Positions 20,266-30,931 are shown, numbered from the stretch's first letter. The stretch: 64,000 nt of DNA from Coenobita brevimanus (GCA_032717465.1 CM064657.1:24468158-24532157); one strand, 5' to 3'. Notes: generated from the sequence alone by a model not told the origin. Numbers and translations: made by a program.

Positions 20266-20640
20266 CAACTCACCTGCACCACCAACGCCCTGCCACTCCC
20301 CCACCCCTTCCCTACCCACCATTCCCTCCCCCGCACCCAGCACCACATGCCCTGCCTTCACCCCCACACCTCCACCTCCGCCCTCACCCACCACCGCCCC
20401 CAACCCCTCCAACCCACTGCACCCCCACACCCCCACTCCTCACTCCCCACACCCTGTCTCAACCACCCCCCACCCAACCACACACGCCTCACTCCCACAC
20501 AAACCCTGCACACCCACGTCATCACCCACACCAACCCTCAAAACAACCATCACCTGCTCCGGGCGGCTCTCCTGCCCACCCTCCTGATACACCCACTCCC
20601 CCACCTCACCCGCCTCACCGCAAAATCACACTCCCACCCC
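20100..20640 (+). repeat. C-rich, proline-coding low-complexity tract of gypsy A
   Basis: Extremely cytosine-rich on the plus strand (runs such as CCCACCCCTACCCC). All frames read as Pro/Thr/Ser/His-rich. A comparable tract follows the integrase of the second copy at 29850-30520. It may be a spacer or a Pro-rich tail; no motif is visible. Confidence 0.7.
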
Positions 20641-20834
20641 TGCCCTAAAGCATCTCACCCTCATGCTACATCAAGCCCAAATCCCAGCCATCTATGCTCC
20701 CCAGAGACACTATGCAGCAGTACCCCGTCATAAAACCCGATCCCTACCTTCCGTCTCAAGCATTCAGCACCACACCACACCACGGGCAACAACTTCCAAC
20801 ATGAGGATACGGCGAGCTGTATGAGCACCATCAC

Positions 20835-22398
20835 TTGGACGCAACCAACGAGTCTAGGGATCACACCACCTCCTCCAAGTCCTCCATCACCACGTCCACC
20901 CTCTTCCTCACCTGTGATGCAGAGCAGGACGAGAACACCGCCACCACAGCCTGGCACGCCCTCCTCCGACATCTACAGCCAATCTACGCCACCCACGATA
21001 AGCGAGTCTACCACCTCCAGTCACGAGGATGTGACTTTTTCCCAGCAGACGGTGGTAAAATGCAGCATAGTGCCCACTGGAACACCCAGCCACCCCCACA
21101 AGGAATACAGCATAGTGACCCCATGAACTCCCGGACACCCCCACAAGGAACCCAAGGAGGAGCAGAAACAACGTGCAGGGACTCGGTGCGACAACGGCCT
21201 AAGACAGCCCGGGCCACGTGCCCCTATGACCCGGAGCCCTCCCGCCATCGCCATAGCAGGAATACTGCACTACCTTCCAGGCGAGCCTTCACCAACCAGC
21301 TAAGGGGTGGAGCTGCCTATCCAACTCCTGCCAGCACCCCAAAAGAGACAGCCAGTAGCCGCTCCCGCCTTCGTCAGGAGACGGCCAGTAGCCGCTCCCG
21401 CCTTCATTAGGAGATGGCCAGTAGCCTCTGTGAAGGTGTCTTCCTCTTTGAGACAGCCAGTAGCCACTTGCCTCTCGCTAAGGAAGCGGCCGGTAGCCGT
21501 CCTGAGGGTAATAAGGAGACAGCTGGAAGCCGCTCCAGCTTTTGCCAAGAGACGACCTTTGGTTGCTCTGAAGGTGTCCTTTTGGAGACAGCCAGTAGCC
21601 GCTCCAAACCCCTCCTGCAGGAATCGGCCTGTAGCTGCTCCCACCTTTGTCAGACAGCCTGTAGCTGCTCCAAAGGCGTTCCCCCTGAGACGGCCGGTAG
21701 CCGTTCGCCCCTCGCTAAGGAGACGGCCAGTAGCCGCTCTGAGGGTAATGAGGAGATGGCCGGTAGCCTCTCCCACCTTCGTCAGATGGCCAGTAGCCCT
21801 CCGAAGGTGTTTCCCCTGAGTCGGCCTGTAGCCGCTCTACACCCCTCCTGCAGGAGGCAGCCTGTAGCCGCTCCTGCCTTCGTTAGACGGCCTGCAGCCG
21901 CTCCGAAGGTGTTCCTGGGTTTGCTGGCAGACACTCACCCTCTCAGGCCATGGCCAGTAGCAGGGCCTTGGCGGCTTGTAGCCACGCCCCTAGGAAGCCA
22001 CGGCCAGTAGCCTGGCCTTGGTGGCTTGTAGTCACGCCCCTAGGAAGCCACAGCCAGTAGCCGGGCCCTACAGCAGGAAGTGGCCGAGAGCCGCCCCGCC
22101 GCCTAAGCTTGACGCCTGTTCCCCGACCCCCAGCGCAGAGGGCATAGATGAATATTGGAGAGGCCCTGTAGTCTCCCCTGGCCTCTGCTCCCTACAACTG
22201 GCTCTGGAGGAGACCCACCTGACAGACTCTGATGCAGACTGGTGCTGCAGCCCCCGCCTGTCGGTGCCGCTCAGCCATGGGGACCACAGTCCTCGGGAAC
22301 CCCAGACCCTTCCCAGAACGCCTGGGCGGGAACTCCCTACACCTCGACGGTGGAGGACCTTCCCCTCTGTCAGGAGCCTGAATGACCAGTTCAGGTAA
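20835..22398 (+). pseudogene. Third ORF of gypsy A, running from the internal region into the 3' LTR
   Basis: A single frame opens upstream of the 3' LTR, contains ENTATTAWHALLRHLQPIY and RVYHLQSRGCDFFPADGGK, crosses the LTR boundary at 21056 and continues as MQHSAHWN..., through CPYDPEPSRHRHSRNTALP, to a TAG at 21408-21410. It stays in frame through ETASSRS/ETAGSRS repeats to about 21785. After frameshifts, the C-terminal block (DEYWRGPVVSPG, ETHLTDSDA) runs to 22398. Two other copies of the pre-LTR part (29349-29490 minus and about 30768-30931 plus) share the same frame, with silent differences among the changes. No homologue is recognised. By position it resembles retroviral accessory genes that overlap the 3' LTR; function unknown. 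Confidence 0.6.
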
Positions 22399-23217
22399 TT
22401 GTTCGGCCTAGTCCTGAGGGCTGCACTCCTGTCCCCAGCCCTGAGAGTACGGGCCCCTTCGCTACCCATAGCCCCGGACAAGAGCAGACGCCCCTGCACG
22501 TGATCCCGTGTCCCATGAGCACGGAGTCTCCTGGTGGTGCCCAGCCCCGTCAGTAGCGGAGCTGTGTTGCTCCTCAGCCGCACCCTTGGCGCCAAATGAA
22601 CCATAGTGACTGTGACTGTGCAATAATAGTGATCAAGCAGTGACGAGGCAGAATAGTGAATTGACAGTAATAGGCCAAAGTGTTAGGAAGAAGAATAGAC
22701 ACAGTGAACTGCTATACAGTAATAAGATAAACACCAAAGCAGTGGAGTGAGTGACGGTAATTGATCAAAAGCAACTTACGAGTAGAAAATAACAAAGTGA
22801 ACACGCTACCATTAGACTCTACCTCATACTACCATAATCATAATTAGACCCCAGTGCCGTAACCCCCCCCCTTTAGTAAGAAATAGCTCTAGCATCTCCA
22901 CTCACTTAAAGACCCTGGACTATACTAATTTAGAATATTCCGCCTCAAGTGTTGTTTTCATTGTATTCGCAAACAGTATCCTGCAAGATACTATTAAGCT
23001 TATCTAGTTATAGGAGTTTATGATCACCCAGAATATCGTGTCTGTAACATCTGCTGACTCCCTTGTCTGACTGAGTAATACACGTGTAAGGTTATTGCCT
23101 GGAGTTTTTGTGTCCTGCCTCTCTCTTATTTGTCTAAGCCTCGGTCTTGAAAGAGAGCCCCACTACACGTTGGGTGCTTAAGGAATGGGAAGCCGAACCT
23201 AAAACACCTAGCATTAC
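21056..23217 (+). repeat. Gypsy A 3' LTR
   Basis: TAAAATGCAG at 21056 to GCATTACA at 23217, preceded by the purine-rich GACGGTGG and followed by TSD ATCAC. It matches the 5' LTR. The palindromic array lies at about 21350-22060; a clean unit, GAGACGGCCAGTAGCCGCTC, is at 21720-21739. Confidence 0.95.
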
Positions 23218-23222
23218 AATCA

Positions 23223-23272
23223 CATTGCTCGGGGTTGAATTTGGGTAATTGCATGTGGGGTTTGGTCGCCAT
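23223..23272 (-). pseudogene. Gypsy B gag, N-terminal codons
   Basis: ATG at 23272 (minus), MATKPHMQLPKFNPEQCD, identical in layout to gypsy A gag. It is cut by the gypsy A insertion at the duplicated ATCAC. The primer-binding site lies 53 bp upstream. Confidence 0.85.
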
Positions 23273-23340
23273 TTTGTTAAATTTCCCTGTTTTGCTCCTA
23301 TCTGTATTCTGATCAGGTCAAGAACCACCGCTGCCACCAG

Positions 23341-24896
23341 TGTTATGCTAGGTGTTTTTAGGTCGACTTCTCGTCCTAAGAACACTAGCTACTGAGCCGG
23401 GGTTCTCTTTTGAGACCGAAACTAGAATACACAAGAGGAACAGGGCATAATAACTGGTCAACCACCCTTACACTTATCATCTTAGACTCATACAACACTG
23501 ATCACAATGTGAATACTATATGGGCACAATGCAATATACAGGCTTGAGAGTCACTATCTGGACAGGAGGACTCCGACAGGGCTACTGAAGTCTCGGGCTG
23601 CCTACAGGTGTTGGCCATGTGTGGGAGGGGTCCCTTCAGGCGTGCCTTCCCTCAGAGGGCATGGGACTACTCTCAGGGGCCACATCATCTGGAGTTGGCT
23701 GCTGGGTGGCGTGGAGAGGGGCCCTTCCTTAGTGGGGCCTTGATGGGGAGTTTGATCCTCAGGGCTGGGACTGAATAGGGAGAGTAGGTGTGCTTGCCTG
23801 TGCTCACTCTGAGAAGTAGGCTGCCGTCCAATAGGACTGGGGAGGTCATGTCCCGGGGTCCTGGGGCCATCCTTGGGAGTCTGTGGGCTGCGGTCTCTCT
23901 CGGGTTGCGTCGCTGTCAGGGGCTGCCTGCAGCGTCCCTTCCTTCGGGAGTCTGACAGCAGGTGATCTCATTCAGGCGCCAGTTGCACTGAACGGATCCC
24001 CGGGATCTTGATGGGGCCTCACCAGACCTCCTCCAGGTGAAGTTCCTCCTGGGGGCTGCCTCTGTGGGGAGAGAGGGAGAGGTGTCCCACTTGGCTTCTG
24101 GAGGGGTGTGTCAAGGAAGGGACGTCCTCAGCGGGGGAAAGACACAGGAGGTGAGGGGCGGGCAGTGACTGTGCCCTCCCTGGCCCGGCTGGTGGCTGTT
24201 GCCGAGGTCCCTAGGGCGACAGGTACAGAGCGACTGGTGACCGTCGCTGAGGTCCCTAGGGCAGAAGGTACAGAGCAGCTGCTAGCCGTCTCCTGCCTGC
24301 TGGTGCAGCTAGTGGCTATCACTGGGGCCCAGTTAGGTGGAGTGTGGCTGGTGACCATCGCTTGCCTGCTGGTGCGGCTAGTGGCCATCACTGAGGTCTT
24401 GTCCCCTGTGAGGACTGCAGGTGAGGTGCATCTAATGGCTGTCACCTGCCTGCCGGTGTGGCTAGTGGTTGTCACCTGCCTGCCAGTGCGGCTAGTGGCC
24501 GTCACCGAAGTCCTACTCCCGGGAGTGACTGCAGACGAAGGGCGGGCGGCAATTGTTCCTTCCTCAGTGTGGCTAGTGGCCATCACTGGGCTCTGCAGAG
24601 GGGAGGATGCAGCTGTAGAGAAGTCTGTGGCCGTCCTTTGCCTAGTGCGGCTAGTGGCTGTCACTTAGGTGCTGTCTGGTACCCCGAACCTGGCGAGGGT
24701 TGGTCTGGCTGGAGAGTAGTGCACCAGCACTGTGTATCGTTGGATCCATTGAGGGGAAGAGGGGCACAAGGTAGTAGGGGACATAGGCCCATCCTGCCTG
24801 GGCCTTATGCATGCCCTATGTGCCTCTCCATGGTCTCCCCCTGGGGTGTGTGTTGTGACATCCCTCTCGTGGTGTTTCATCGGGGTGGGCATTTCA
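23341..24896 (-). repeat. Gypsy B 5' LTR with divergent array
   Basis: Plus-strand termini TGTTATGC (23341) and GCATTTCA (24896), that is, an LTR TGAAATGC...GCATAACA directly followed by the primer-binding site. It is 1556 bp. The array at 24180-24665 has the core GTGCGGCTAGTGGCCGTCAC (24486-24505). On the minus strand, 24128-24664 is open for 178 codons of VTATSRT(GRQ) repeats. The end motif appears as LFSPSPEDQTP near 23755-23795. This is a more distant subfamily of the LTR-embedded ORF. Confidence 0.8.
24128..24664 (-). pseudogene. LTR-embedded ORF, VTATSRT repeat type
   Basis: 178 open codons consisting almost wholly of repeats VTATSRTGRQ / VMATSHT / ETASSCS, equivalent to the ETACSRSRLRQ repeats of other LTRs. 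The upstream PYD...HHSRNT block was not found. The C-terminal motif is separated by frame breaks. Function unknown. Confidence 0.5.
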
Positions 24897-24987
24897 TTAG
24901 GGATTGGATTTCGGGAGGTTGTGGTGTTGTGTGAGGAGTAAGGTTGGTGGCCAGGGTTCGAGGGGGTGCATGAGGTGGTATGATAAG
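24897..24987 (-). other. G-rich remnant of a gypsy proline-rich tract
   Basis: G/T-rich on the plus strand (C-rich on minus), like the post-integrase Pro-rich tract. It probably continues the sequence at 26806-27297 across the LTR inserted at 24988. Confidence 0.4.
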
Positions 24988-26805
24988 TGTAATGCTAGGT
25001 GTTTTAGGGTCGGCTTCCCGTCCCTCTAACGCCTAGTGTGTAGCTGAGCTCTCTTTCTAGACCGAAGCTTAGACAAATAGGAGAGAGGCAGGACACAAAA
25101 ACTCAAGGCAACAACCTTACACGTGTATTACTAAATTCTACAGTGGAACGGGTAGATGTCATGAATACAGATACACAGGACAATTATAATTCTTAGGCCT
25201 AGATATGGGTTAATAGTATTGCACAGGATACTACCCAGGTCAAGGTTGGGCAAGGTGAATAGCACTTAGGGCAGAGGTTTATATACTATTATTGCAGGAA
25301 GTTCAAGTTTTATATATTTGTGGAGTGGGTGGTACTATTTCACTGTTGGCAATTATTACTTTAACACTGGGGTCTGTGTATGATTTTAGTATGATGCGGC
25401 GTTATCAGATGGTAGTGTATTCACTGTAATAGACCCGTATTTCACTGCTTGGCCGTGTTCATGGCTTCACTGTTACTTTTATTCACTCCACCACTTTTAT
25501 ATTGTCACTGATGCTTCTCTCACCGACTTCCTTTATATGGTTAATTCACTGCTCTGCCTTCATATCATTAAGTCACGGACACTGTGCATTCCCTGTCACT
25601 CCTTTCGGGTCTGGGCATCGTGGCGATCAGATACAAGGGCGGCAGATGTGACCCAGCCTCACTACTGACGGCTCTGGGTTTTGCCGGGGGCCTCTGTGTT
25701 CAGGGGCCACGGGATCACGTGTACGGGCGTCCTCTCTTGTCCCGATCTGCAGGTGGCAAAGGGCCCCATGCTTTCGGGGCTTGGGGCAGGAGTACGGCCC
25801 TCAGGGCTGGGGCAGGATAACTGCCTGAACTTCTCGCTCAGGCGCCTGACAGAGGACGAAGATCTCTGGCATCTGGGTGTAGGGAGGTCCCGCCCGGGGG
25901 TCCTGGGAGCTGTCTGGGGGTCCCAAGGGCTGCGGTCCCCAGTGCTTGGTGGCGCCGTCAGGAAGGGGCTGCGGCGCCAGCCTATGTCGGGGTCCGTCAG
26001 GTGAGTCCTCTGCAGATCTGGCTGCAGGGAGAAGAGGCCAGGGGAAGTCACGGGGCCTCTCCAGTACTCCTCCAGGCTGGGGATTCCCTCTGAGTCGTAG
26101 GTCGGTGAACAGGAGTCAGCACCTGACGGAGGAGCGGCTACAGGCCGTCTCCTGCCATAGGACCCGGCTACCGGCCGTGGCCTTCTAGGGGTGCGGTTAC
26201 AGGCCATTGCTAAGGCCCGGCTACTGGCTGTGGCCTGTGGAAGGGGGCAGCTACAGTCTGACTCAGGGGCACCTTCAGAGCGGTTACAGGCCGTCTCCTG
26301 ACGAAGGCGGGAGTGGCTACAGGCCGTCTCATGTTTTCCCTCCGAGCAGCTACAGGCCATCTCCCGTTTTCCCTCAGAGTGGCTAGAGGCCGTCTCCTTC
26401 AGGAGGGTTGAGTGGCTACAGGCCGTCTCGGAAAGGACACCTTCAGAGCAGCTACAGGCCGTCTCCTAATGTAGGCGGTAGCGGTTGCAGGCTGTCTCCT
26501 GTTTTCCCTCAGAGCGGCTATAGGCCATCTCCTTCAAGAGGATTGCACAGCTACCGACCGTCTCAGGGGTGCTGACTGGAGCTGGAGTAACAGCTCCACC
26601 CTGATGTTGGTTGGGGAAGGCTCACCCGGAAGGTAGTCTTGTATTTCTGCTATGGTGGCGGTAGGTGAGCTCCGGGTCATAGGGGCACACAGCCTGGGCG
26701 GACTTATGTTGTTGTCACCCTGAGTCCCAGCGCGCTGTCGTTGCTCCTCTGTGGGCTCCTTCTGGGAGTGTTAGGTCGTCCCCTGTGGCACTATACTGCA
26801 TTTTA
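24988..26805 (-). mobile_element. LTR b (left arm), minus
   Basis: TGTAATGC (24988) to GCATTTTA (26805). Flanks ATAAG (24983-24987) and ATAGG (26806-26810) differ at one base, so a solo LTR with a decayed TSD is possible. It is the same subfamily as the LTR at 33491-37574. It contains an LTR-embedded ORF and an array near 26280-26560. Confidence 0.85.
25662..26801 (-). pseudogene. LTR-embedded ORF in LTR b left
   Basis: In frame from the ATG at LTR bases 5-7 (26801, MQYSATGDD) to 25662. The last 232 codons (26360 on) are open: ETACSHSRLRQ repeats, RPRPVAGSYGRR, LEEYWRGPVTSPG, RTHLTDPD, EKFRQLSCPSPEGRTP. Upstream, two TGA codons interrupt it (before QQHKSAQ and after RLPSG). Both are shared with the right-arm copy, so they predate the duplication. 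Confidence 0.6.
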
Positions 26806-27297
26806 ATAGGGTTTGGTGGTGGTGAGGGACTATATCTCTTGGGTGGTCGTGATTGTCAGCCTGATTTAATGCAGACCGGAGTATGACTCCTCCCGCTGAC
26901 AAGGTGTGAGAAGGAGGAGATGGAGTTGGTAGTAGACCTAGTGCTGTGCTGTCAAGTGTTAGGGTTTGGGGAGGTCTGGGGAGATGGTGATGATGATGAG
27001 GAGGTTGAGTTGTGGGTGGGAGATGGTTGGAAACGTGGGTGACCGCATGGGGTGGGGGGGGGATCAGTTTGGGGAAGTGGATGGAGCGGGACAAGTGGGG
27101 TAGGACGGAGAGGCAGCAGGGGTAGTGGTGGTGATGAGCATGCGGCTATAGGCAACGTCACTCTCAGACAAAAGTGGCTAACATGCAAGCCAGTTTTCTG
27201 AGCCGCTAGCCAAACTGATCCATGGTGAGCGTGATTTTGCTTGCGAGGGAAAATGGATAACAATTTTCATTCAGAGCTTGTTGATGTGATTAGAAAT
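26806..27297 (-). other. Spacer between LTR b and LTR a (left arm)
   Basis: About 490 bp, matching 32997-33490 in reverse. It reads ATTTCTAATCACATCAACAA next to LTR a and becomes C-rich/proline-coding towards LTR b (minus strand). It is probably internal retrotransposon sequence. The C-rich half resembles the post-integrase tract; the rest is not recognised. Confidence 0.6.
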
Positions 27298-29348
27298 TGT
27301 AATGCTAGGTGTTTTAGGGTCGGCCTCCCGTCCCTAGAGCGCCAAGTGAGTAGCTGGGTTCTCTTTCTAGACCGGAGCTTAGACAAATAAGAGAGAGGCA
27401 GGACACAAAAACGCAAGGCAACACCTTACATGTGTATTACTAAATATTACACAGGAATGAGCTGATGTCACAAATACTAACAAGTGGACAATTATAATCC
27501 TTAGGCTGCAGATATGGAATAGTAATATCACGCAGGATACTGTACAAGACCAGATTGGTTAGAAGGAACAACACTTGAGCTAGACACTTATGTTGGTGGG
27601 GGAGTTTAGATTTCCTAGGCCGGTGGTGGTGGTTGTCTCGATTTCCCAGGGTAGCATTAATATTGTACACTGGGCCTAAGCATGACCTTATCCAGATGTG
27701 CCGTCACTGTTGCATAGAGTGTTCATTGTACCTTGGCCCGTAGATCACTTTTGCATTACTTTACTATGTACCCGTGTGGAGCCGGCGGTACTGGAATTTT
27801 GACTCAGGGGGCCTATGTATGATCTTACTATTGCACTATCTTTTCCACTACTTCCTTTTATGCTCTAACCACAGGCCAGATTTACTCTGTCACTCTTACA
27901 CTGTCTGTATGCTGCGTGTGTTCACTTTCACTAACCCTCAGGTCGGATGTGCAACAGTCAGGCGCAAGGGTGGCGGTGGAGTCTCAGCCTCCCTACTGAC
28001 GGGGCTGGAATCCTCCAGGGGCGGCTAGGTCCTGGGGGCGGGGGATAGAGCATAGGGGTGTCCCATCTCATCCGGCGCTGCTGGGGGCGTAGGAGCCCGA
28101 GGCTTCTGGGCTCGTGGTGGGAGTCTGGCCCTTTGGGCTGGGGCTGAACAGTCGCCTGAACTTCTGAGTCAGGCGCTTGACGGAGGATGAGGATCTCCGG
28201 TGTCTGGGTGCAGGGAGGTCCCACCTGGGGGTCTGGGGGGGCCGGTCGGGAGGCTGCAGTCTCCACAGGTCGGGGACGCCGTTAGGAATGAGCTGCGGCG
28301 TCGGCCGGCATCAGGGTCCGTCAAGGGAGTCTCCACCGGCTGCAGGGAGAGGAACCTGGTGGTGGTCACAGGGCCTCTCCAATACTTCTCCAGGCTGGGG
28401 GCTCCCTCCAAGTCGTGGGTAGGTGGACTGGGCTCAGCACCTGACGAAGGAGCAGCTTCAGGCCATGTCTGGCGGTAGGGCCCAGCTACTGGCCGCGGCT
28501 GTCTCGGAACACCTTCAGAGTAGCTACCGGCCACCTCCTGCAGGAGGGTAGAGTGGCTTCAGGCCGACTTTCTGGGGCCACCTTCAGAATGGCCTCTGGC
28601 TGTCTCCTGACAAAGGCGGGAGCTGCCTCTGACTGTCTCCTGATTGACCTCTGGAGCGGCTTCAGGACATCTCCTGTAGGAGGGTGAGCGGCTACCGGCA
28701 GTCTCTCCATGGGCACCTTCCCAGTGGCTTCCAGCTGTCTCCTGACAAAGGCGGGAACAGCTACCACCCATCTCCTGATTGGCCTCTGGAACGGCTTCAG
28801 GCCGTCTCCTGTAGGAGGGTGAGCGGTTGCAGGCCCTCTTTCCGAGGGGCACCTTCCGAGCGGCTTCAGGCTGTCTCCTGACAAAGGTGGGAGCGGCTTC
28901 AGGCTGTCTCCTCTTTTCCTCCAGTGCAGCTTCAGGCCGTCTCCTGTAGGAGGGTGAGCGGCTGCAGGCCATCTCTCCAAGGGGCACCTTCTGAGTGGCT
29001 TCAAGCTGTCTACTGACGATGGCAAGAGTGGCTTCAGGCCATCTCCTAGTTTCCTCCAGAGCTGCTTCCAGTCATCTATAGGAGCGTGAGTGGCTACCAG
29101 CTGTCTCAGGGGTGCTGTTAGGAACTGTAGAAACGGTTCCATCCCAGTCTGAACTGTGGGCAGCTCACCCTGCAGGTCGTCTTTTATTCCTGCTATGGTG
29201 GCAGCGGGCGAGTTCCGTGTCATAGGGGCGCGCTGCCCGGATGGACTTACGACGTTTCTGCCCAGAGCTCATTCGCGCCGTGTACACTCCTCTGTGGGCT
29301 TCTTCTGGTGGCTCATTGTGGTCTGTTTTGATGTCCTACTGCATTTTA
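27298..29348 (-). mobile_element. LTR a (left arm), minus
   Basis: TGTAATGC (27298) to GCATTTTA (29348). It is 2051 bp, the same subfamily as 30932-32996. On the minus strand it is preceded by the 3' internal end of a gypsy element (29349-29490), so it is that element's 3' LTR. The array at 28500-29100 has unit cores of the type GACGGCCTGAAGCCGCTC. Confidence 0.9.
28169..29344 (-). pseudogene. LTR-embedded ORF in LTR a left
   Basis: The ATG at LTR bases 5-7 (29344) is followed by CAG and then TAG, where the right-arm copy has CAG. Past it, RPYDTELARCHHSRN is readable. The repeats are open in 28486-29223 and the C-terminal part in 28169-28534 (LEKYWRGPVTTT, ETPLTDPDA), each in a different frame. 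Decayed. Confidence 0.5.
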
Positions 29349-29490
29349 CCACCGTTGGCTGGGAAAAAATCACAGCCTCGTGCCTGGAGGTGATAAACTC
29401 TTGTATCATAGGTGGTGTAGACTGGCTGGAAGTGTTGGAGAAGGGCGTGCCAGGCTGTGGTAGCATGATTTTCTTCGTGCAGTTCATCGC
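29349..29490 (-). pseudogene. 3' internal end of a minus-strand gypsy element (third-ORF start)
   Basis: Encodes ENHATTAWHALLQHFQPVY and RVYHLQARGCDFFPANGGK, continuous with the ATG of LTR a. It is joined at about 29490, tail to middle, with the integrase end of a plus-strand element, which forms an inverted junction. Confidence 0.75.
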
Positions 29491-30931
29491 AATGGGGCAT
29501 TAATTCCTGCCCCAGAGAGGATGGCATCTCGCCCTATGAGCGAGTGTTTGGAGAAACACCCCTCCTCCTGCCCCTTCGGCAGCACTTTCAACCCCCCGCT
29601 TCCACCCCCACCTCCGACCCCTTACACCATCTCAAACGACAACTGACACACCTACAAAACAACCTGGACCTCCAACCCCTACATGCCAGGCAATACTGTA
29701 ATGATCGCACAGCTTCCCTCCCCCCACAAGCTTGCCCTGCACTTTATGGGGCCACGCACCATCACTCACGTCCCTAACCCCTACCAGGTGACCATAGAAT
29801 ACCACAGCACGTCCCGCACCCTCAGAAACCGGTATGTCCGCCCATTTCACCCCCCCCACCTCCCTGGCTCCGGCCCTGCGCCCCACCCCACCCCCCACCC
29901 CTGTGCCACCTTCCTCTATCTCCTACGACTGCTATATCTCCCCCTCCCCTTCTCTCTCTCTCCCTCTCCCTCCCCCACCGCCCCCACCTCACCCCCTGCC
30001 ATGTCCAGCACCTCACCTGACAGCTCACCAACACCACCGAGCCCCCACACCTCCCCCACCCCATCACCACCTAGTACCCGGGCCACCATGCCCGACACCA
30101 AGTGTCCCACCCACACCCCTGCACCCTTACCGCCCACCACACCCCCGCCTCAACCTCTGCCCCCCTCCAACAACCAAACCCACCAACTGCCGCCCCCCCA
30201 CACCCCCTCCGTCTCACCCACCCCAGCTCCCATCCCTGCTTCCACCAGAGCTGCCCATATGCCCGCCCCACCACAAACCCCTACACCCACCCCCCGCTCC
30301 CTGCTTTGCGCTATCCACCCACCGACCACCCCCAAACCAACCGGCCATGCCCTGTGCCCATCACAAGGGGGCTGACGCTGCACGTCCCCCTCGCCACCCA
30401 CACCCACCCTCAGAACCACCACTACTCATTCTGGCTGCCTCTCCTGCCCACCCACCTGATTCACCCACTCTCCCACCCCACCCGCCTTCCTGCAAATTCA
30501 CACGCTGACCCCTGCCTTAAGCCCTTTCACATACATGATACACCAAGTTCAAATCCCGACCACTTATACTCCCAGAGACTCCATGCCGCATTACCCTGGC
30601 ATAAAACTCCACACTTGCCCCCCATCTCCAGCATTCAGCACAGCCCAACACCCGAGACGACACCTACCATGAAGTTCCACTGACCTGTAGGGTCACCGCC
30701 CTTCGGATGCAAACAGCATGTCCAAGGACCTTGCCACCTCCAACCCCTCCTCTGCTCCTCCACCGACCAATCCACTATGTTCATCACTGGTGACGAACAG
30801 CACGAAGAAAATCCTGCTACCACAGCCTGGCACGCCCTCCTCCAACACCTCAAGCCAGTCTATACCACCTATGATACAAGAGTTTATCACCTCCAGGCAT
30901 GAGGCTGTGACTTTTTCCCAGCTGACGGTGG
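29491..30931 (+). pseudogene. Gypsy C: 3' half of a Ty3/gypsy element
   Basis: Starts within integrase (GALIPAPERM), continues with YMPGNTVMIAQLP / FMGPRTITHVPNPYQV (29675-29800, the integrase C-terminal module) and a C-rich Pro-coding tract (29850-30520), then the third-ORF start (about 30768-30931: ENPATTAWHALLQHLKPVY, RVYHLQA stop GCDFFPADGGK) leading into LTR a at 30932. The 5' half is missing. Frames are broken. Confidence 0.8.

Larger units (their letters stand above)
13556..23217 (+). mobile_element. Gypsy A: complete Ty3/gypsy retrotransposon, giant LTRs
   Basis: Its length is 9662 bp. The flanking TSD ATCAC is at 13551-13555 and 23218-23222, inside gypsy B gag. The 5' LTR is 13556-15857 (2302 bp) and the 3' LTR 21056-23217 (2162 bp), both TAAAATGC...GCATTACA. 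The internal order is primer-binding site, gag, protease, reverse transcriptase, RNase H, integrase, a proline-rich tail, and a third ORF that runs into the 3' LTR. This is the Ty3/gypsy gene order. Several nonsense mutations and frameshifts make it inactive, but structurally it is complete. Confidence 0.95.
11256..23340 (-). mobile_element. Gypsy B: partial Ty3/gypsy element, split by gypsy A
   Basis: A minus-strand element. Reading from high to low coordinates: LTR (23341-24896), primer-binding site (23325-23339), start of gag (23272-23223), then the 9.7-kb gypsy A insertion, the rest of gag (13555 to about 12716), protease, and reverse transcriptase truncated at about 11256. RNase H, integrase and its own 3' LTR are missing. 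The gag target carries the duplicated ATCAC of gypsy A. Confidence 0.85.

Noticed and set aside
20835..21410. Envelope gene in gypsy A (errantivirus-like)
   Set aside because: No signal peptide, transmembrane segment, furin site or glycosylation pattern. The ORF is hydrophilic and continues into the LTR instead.
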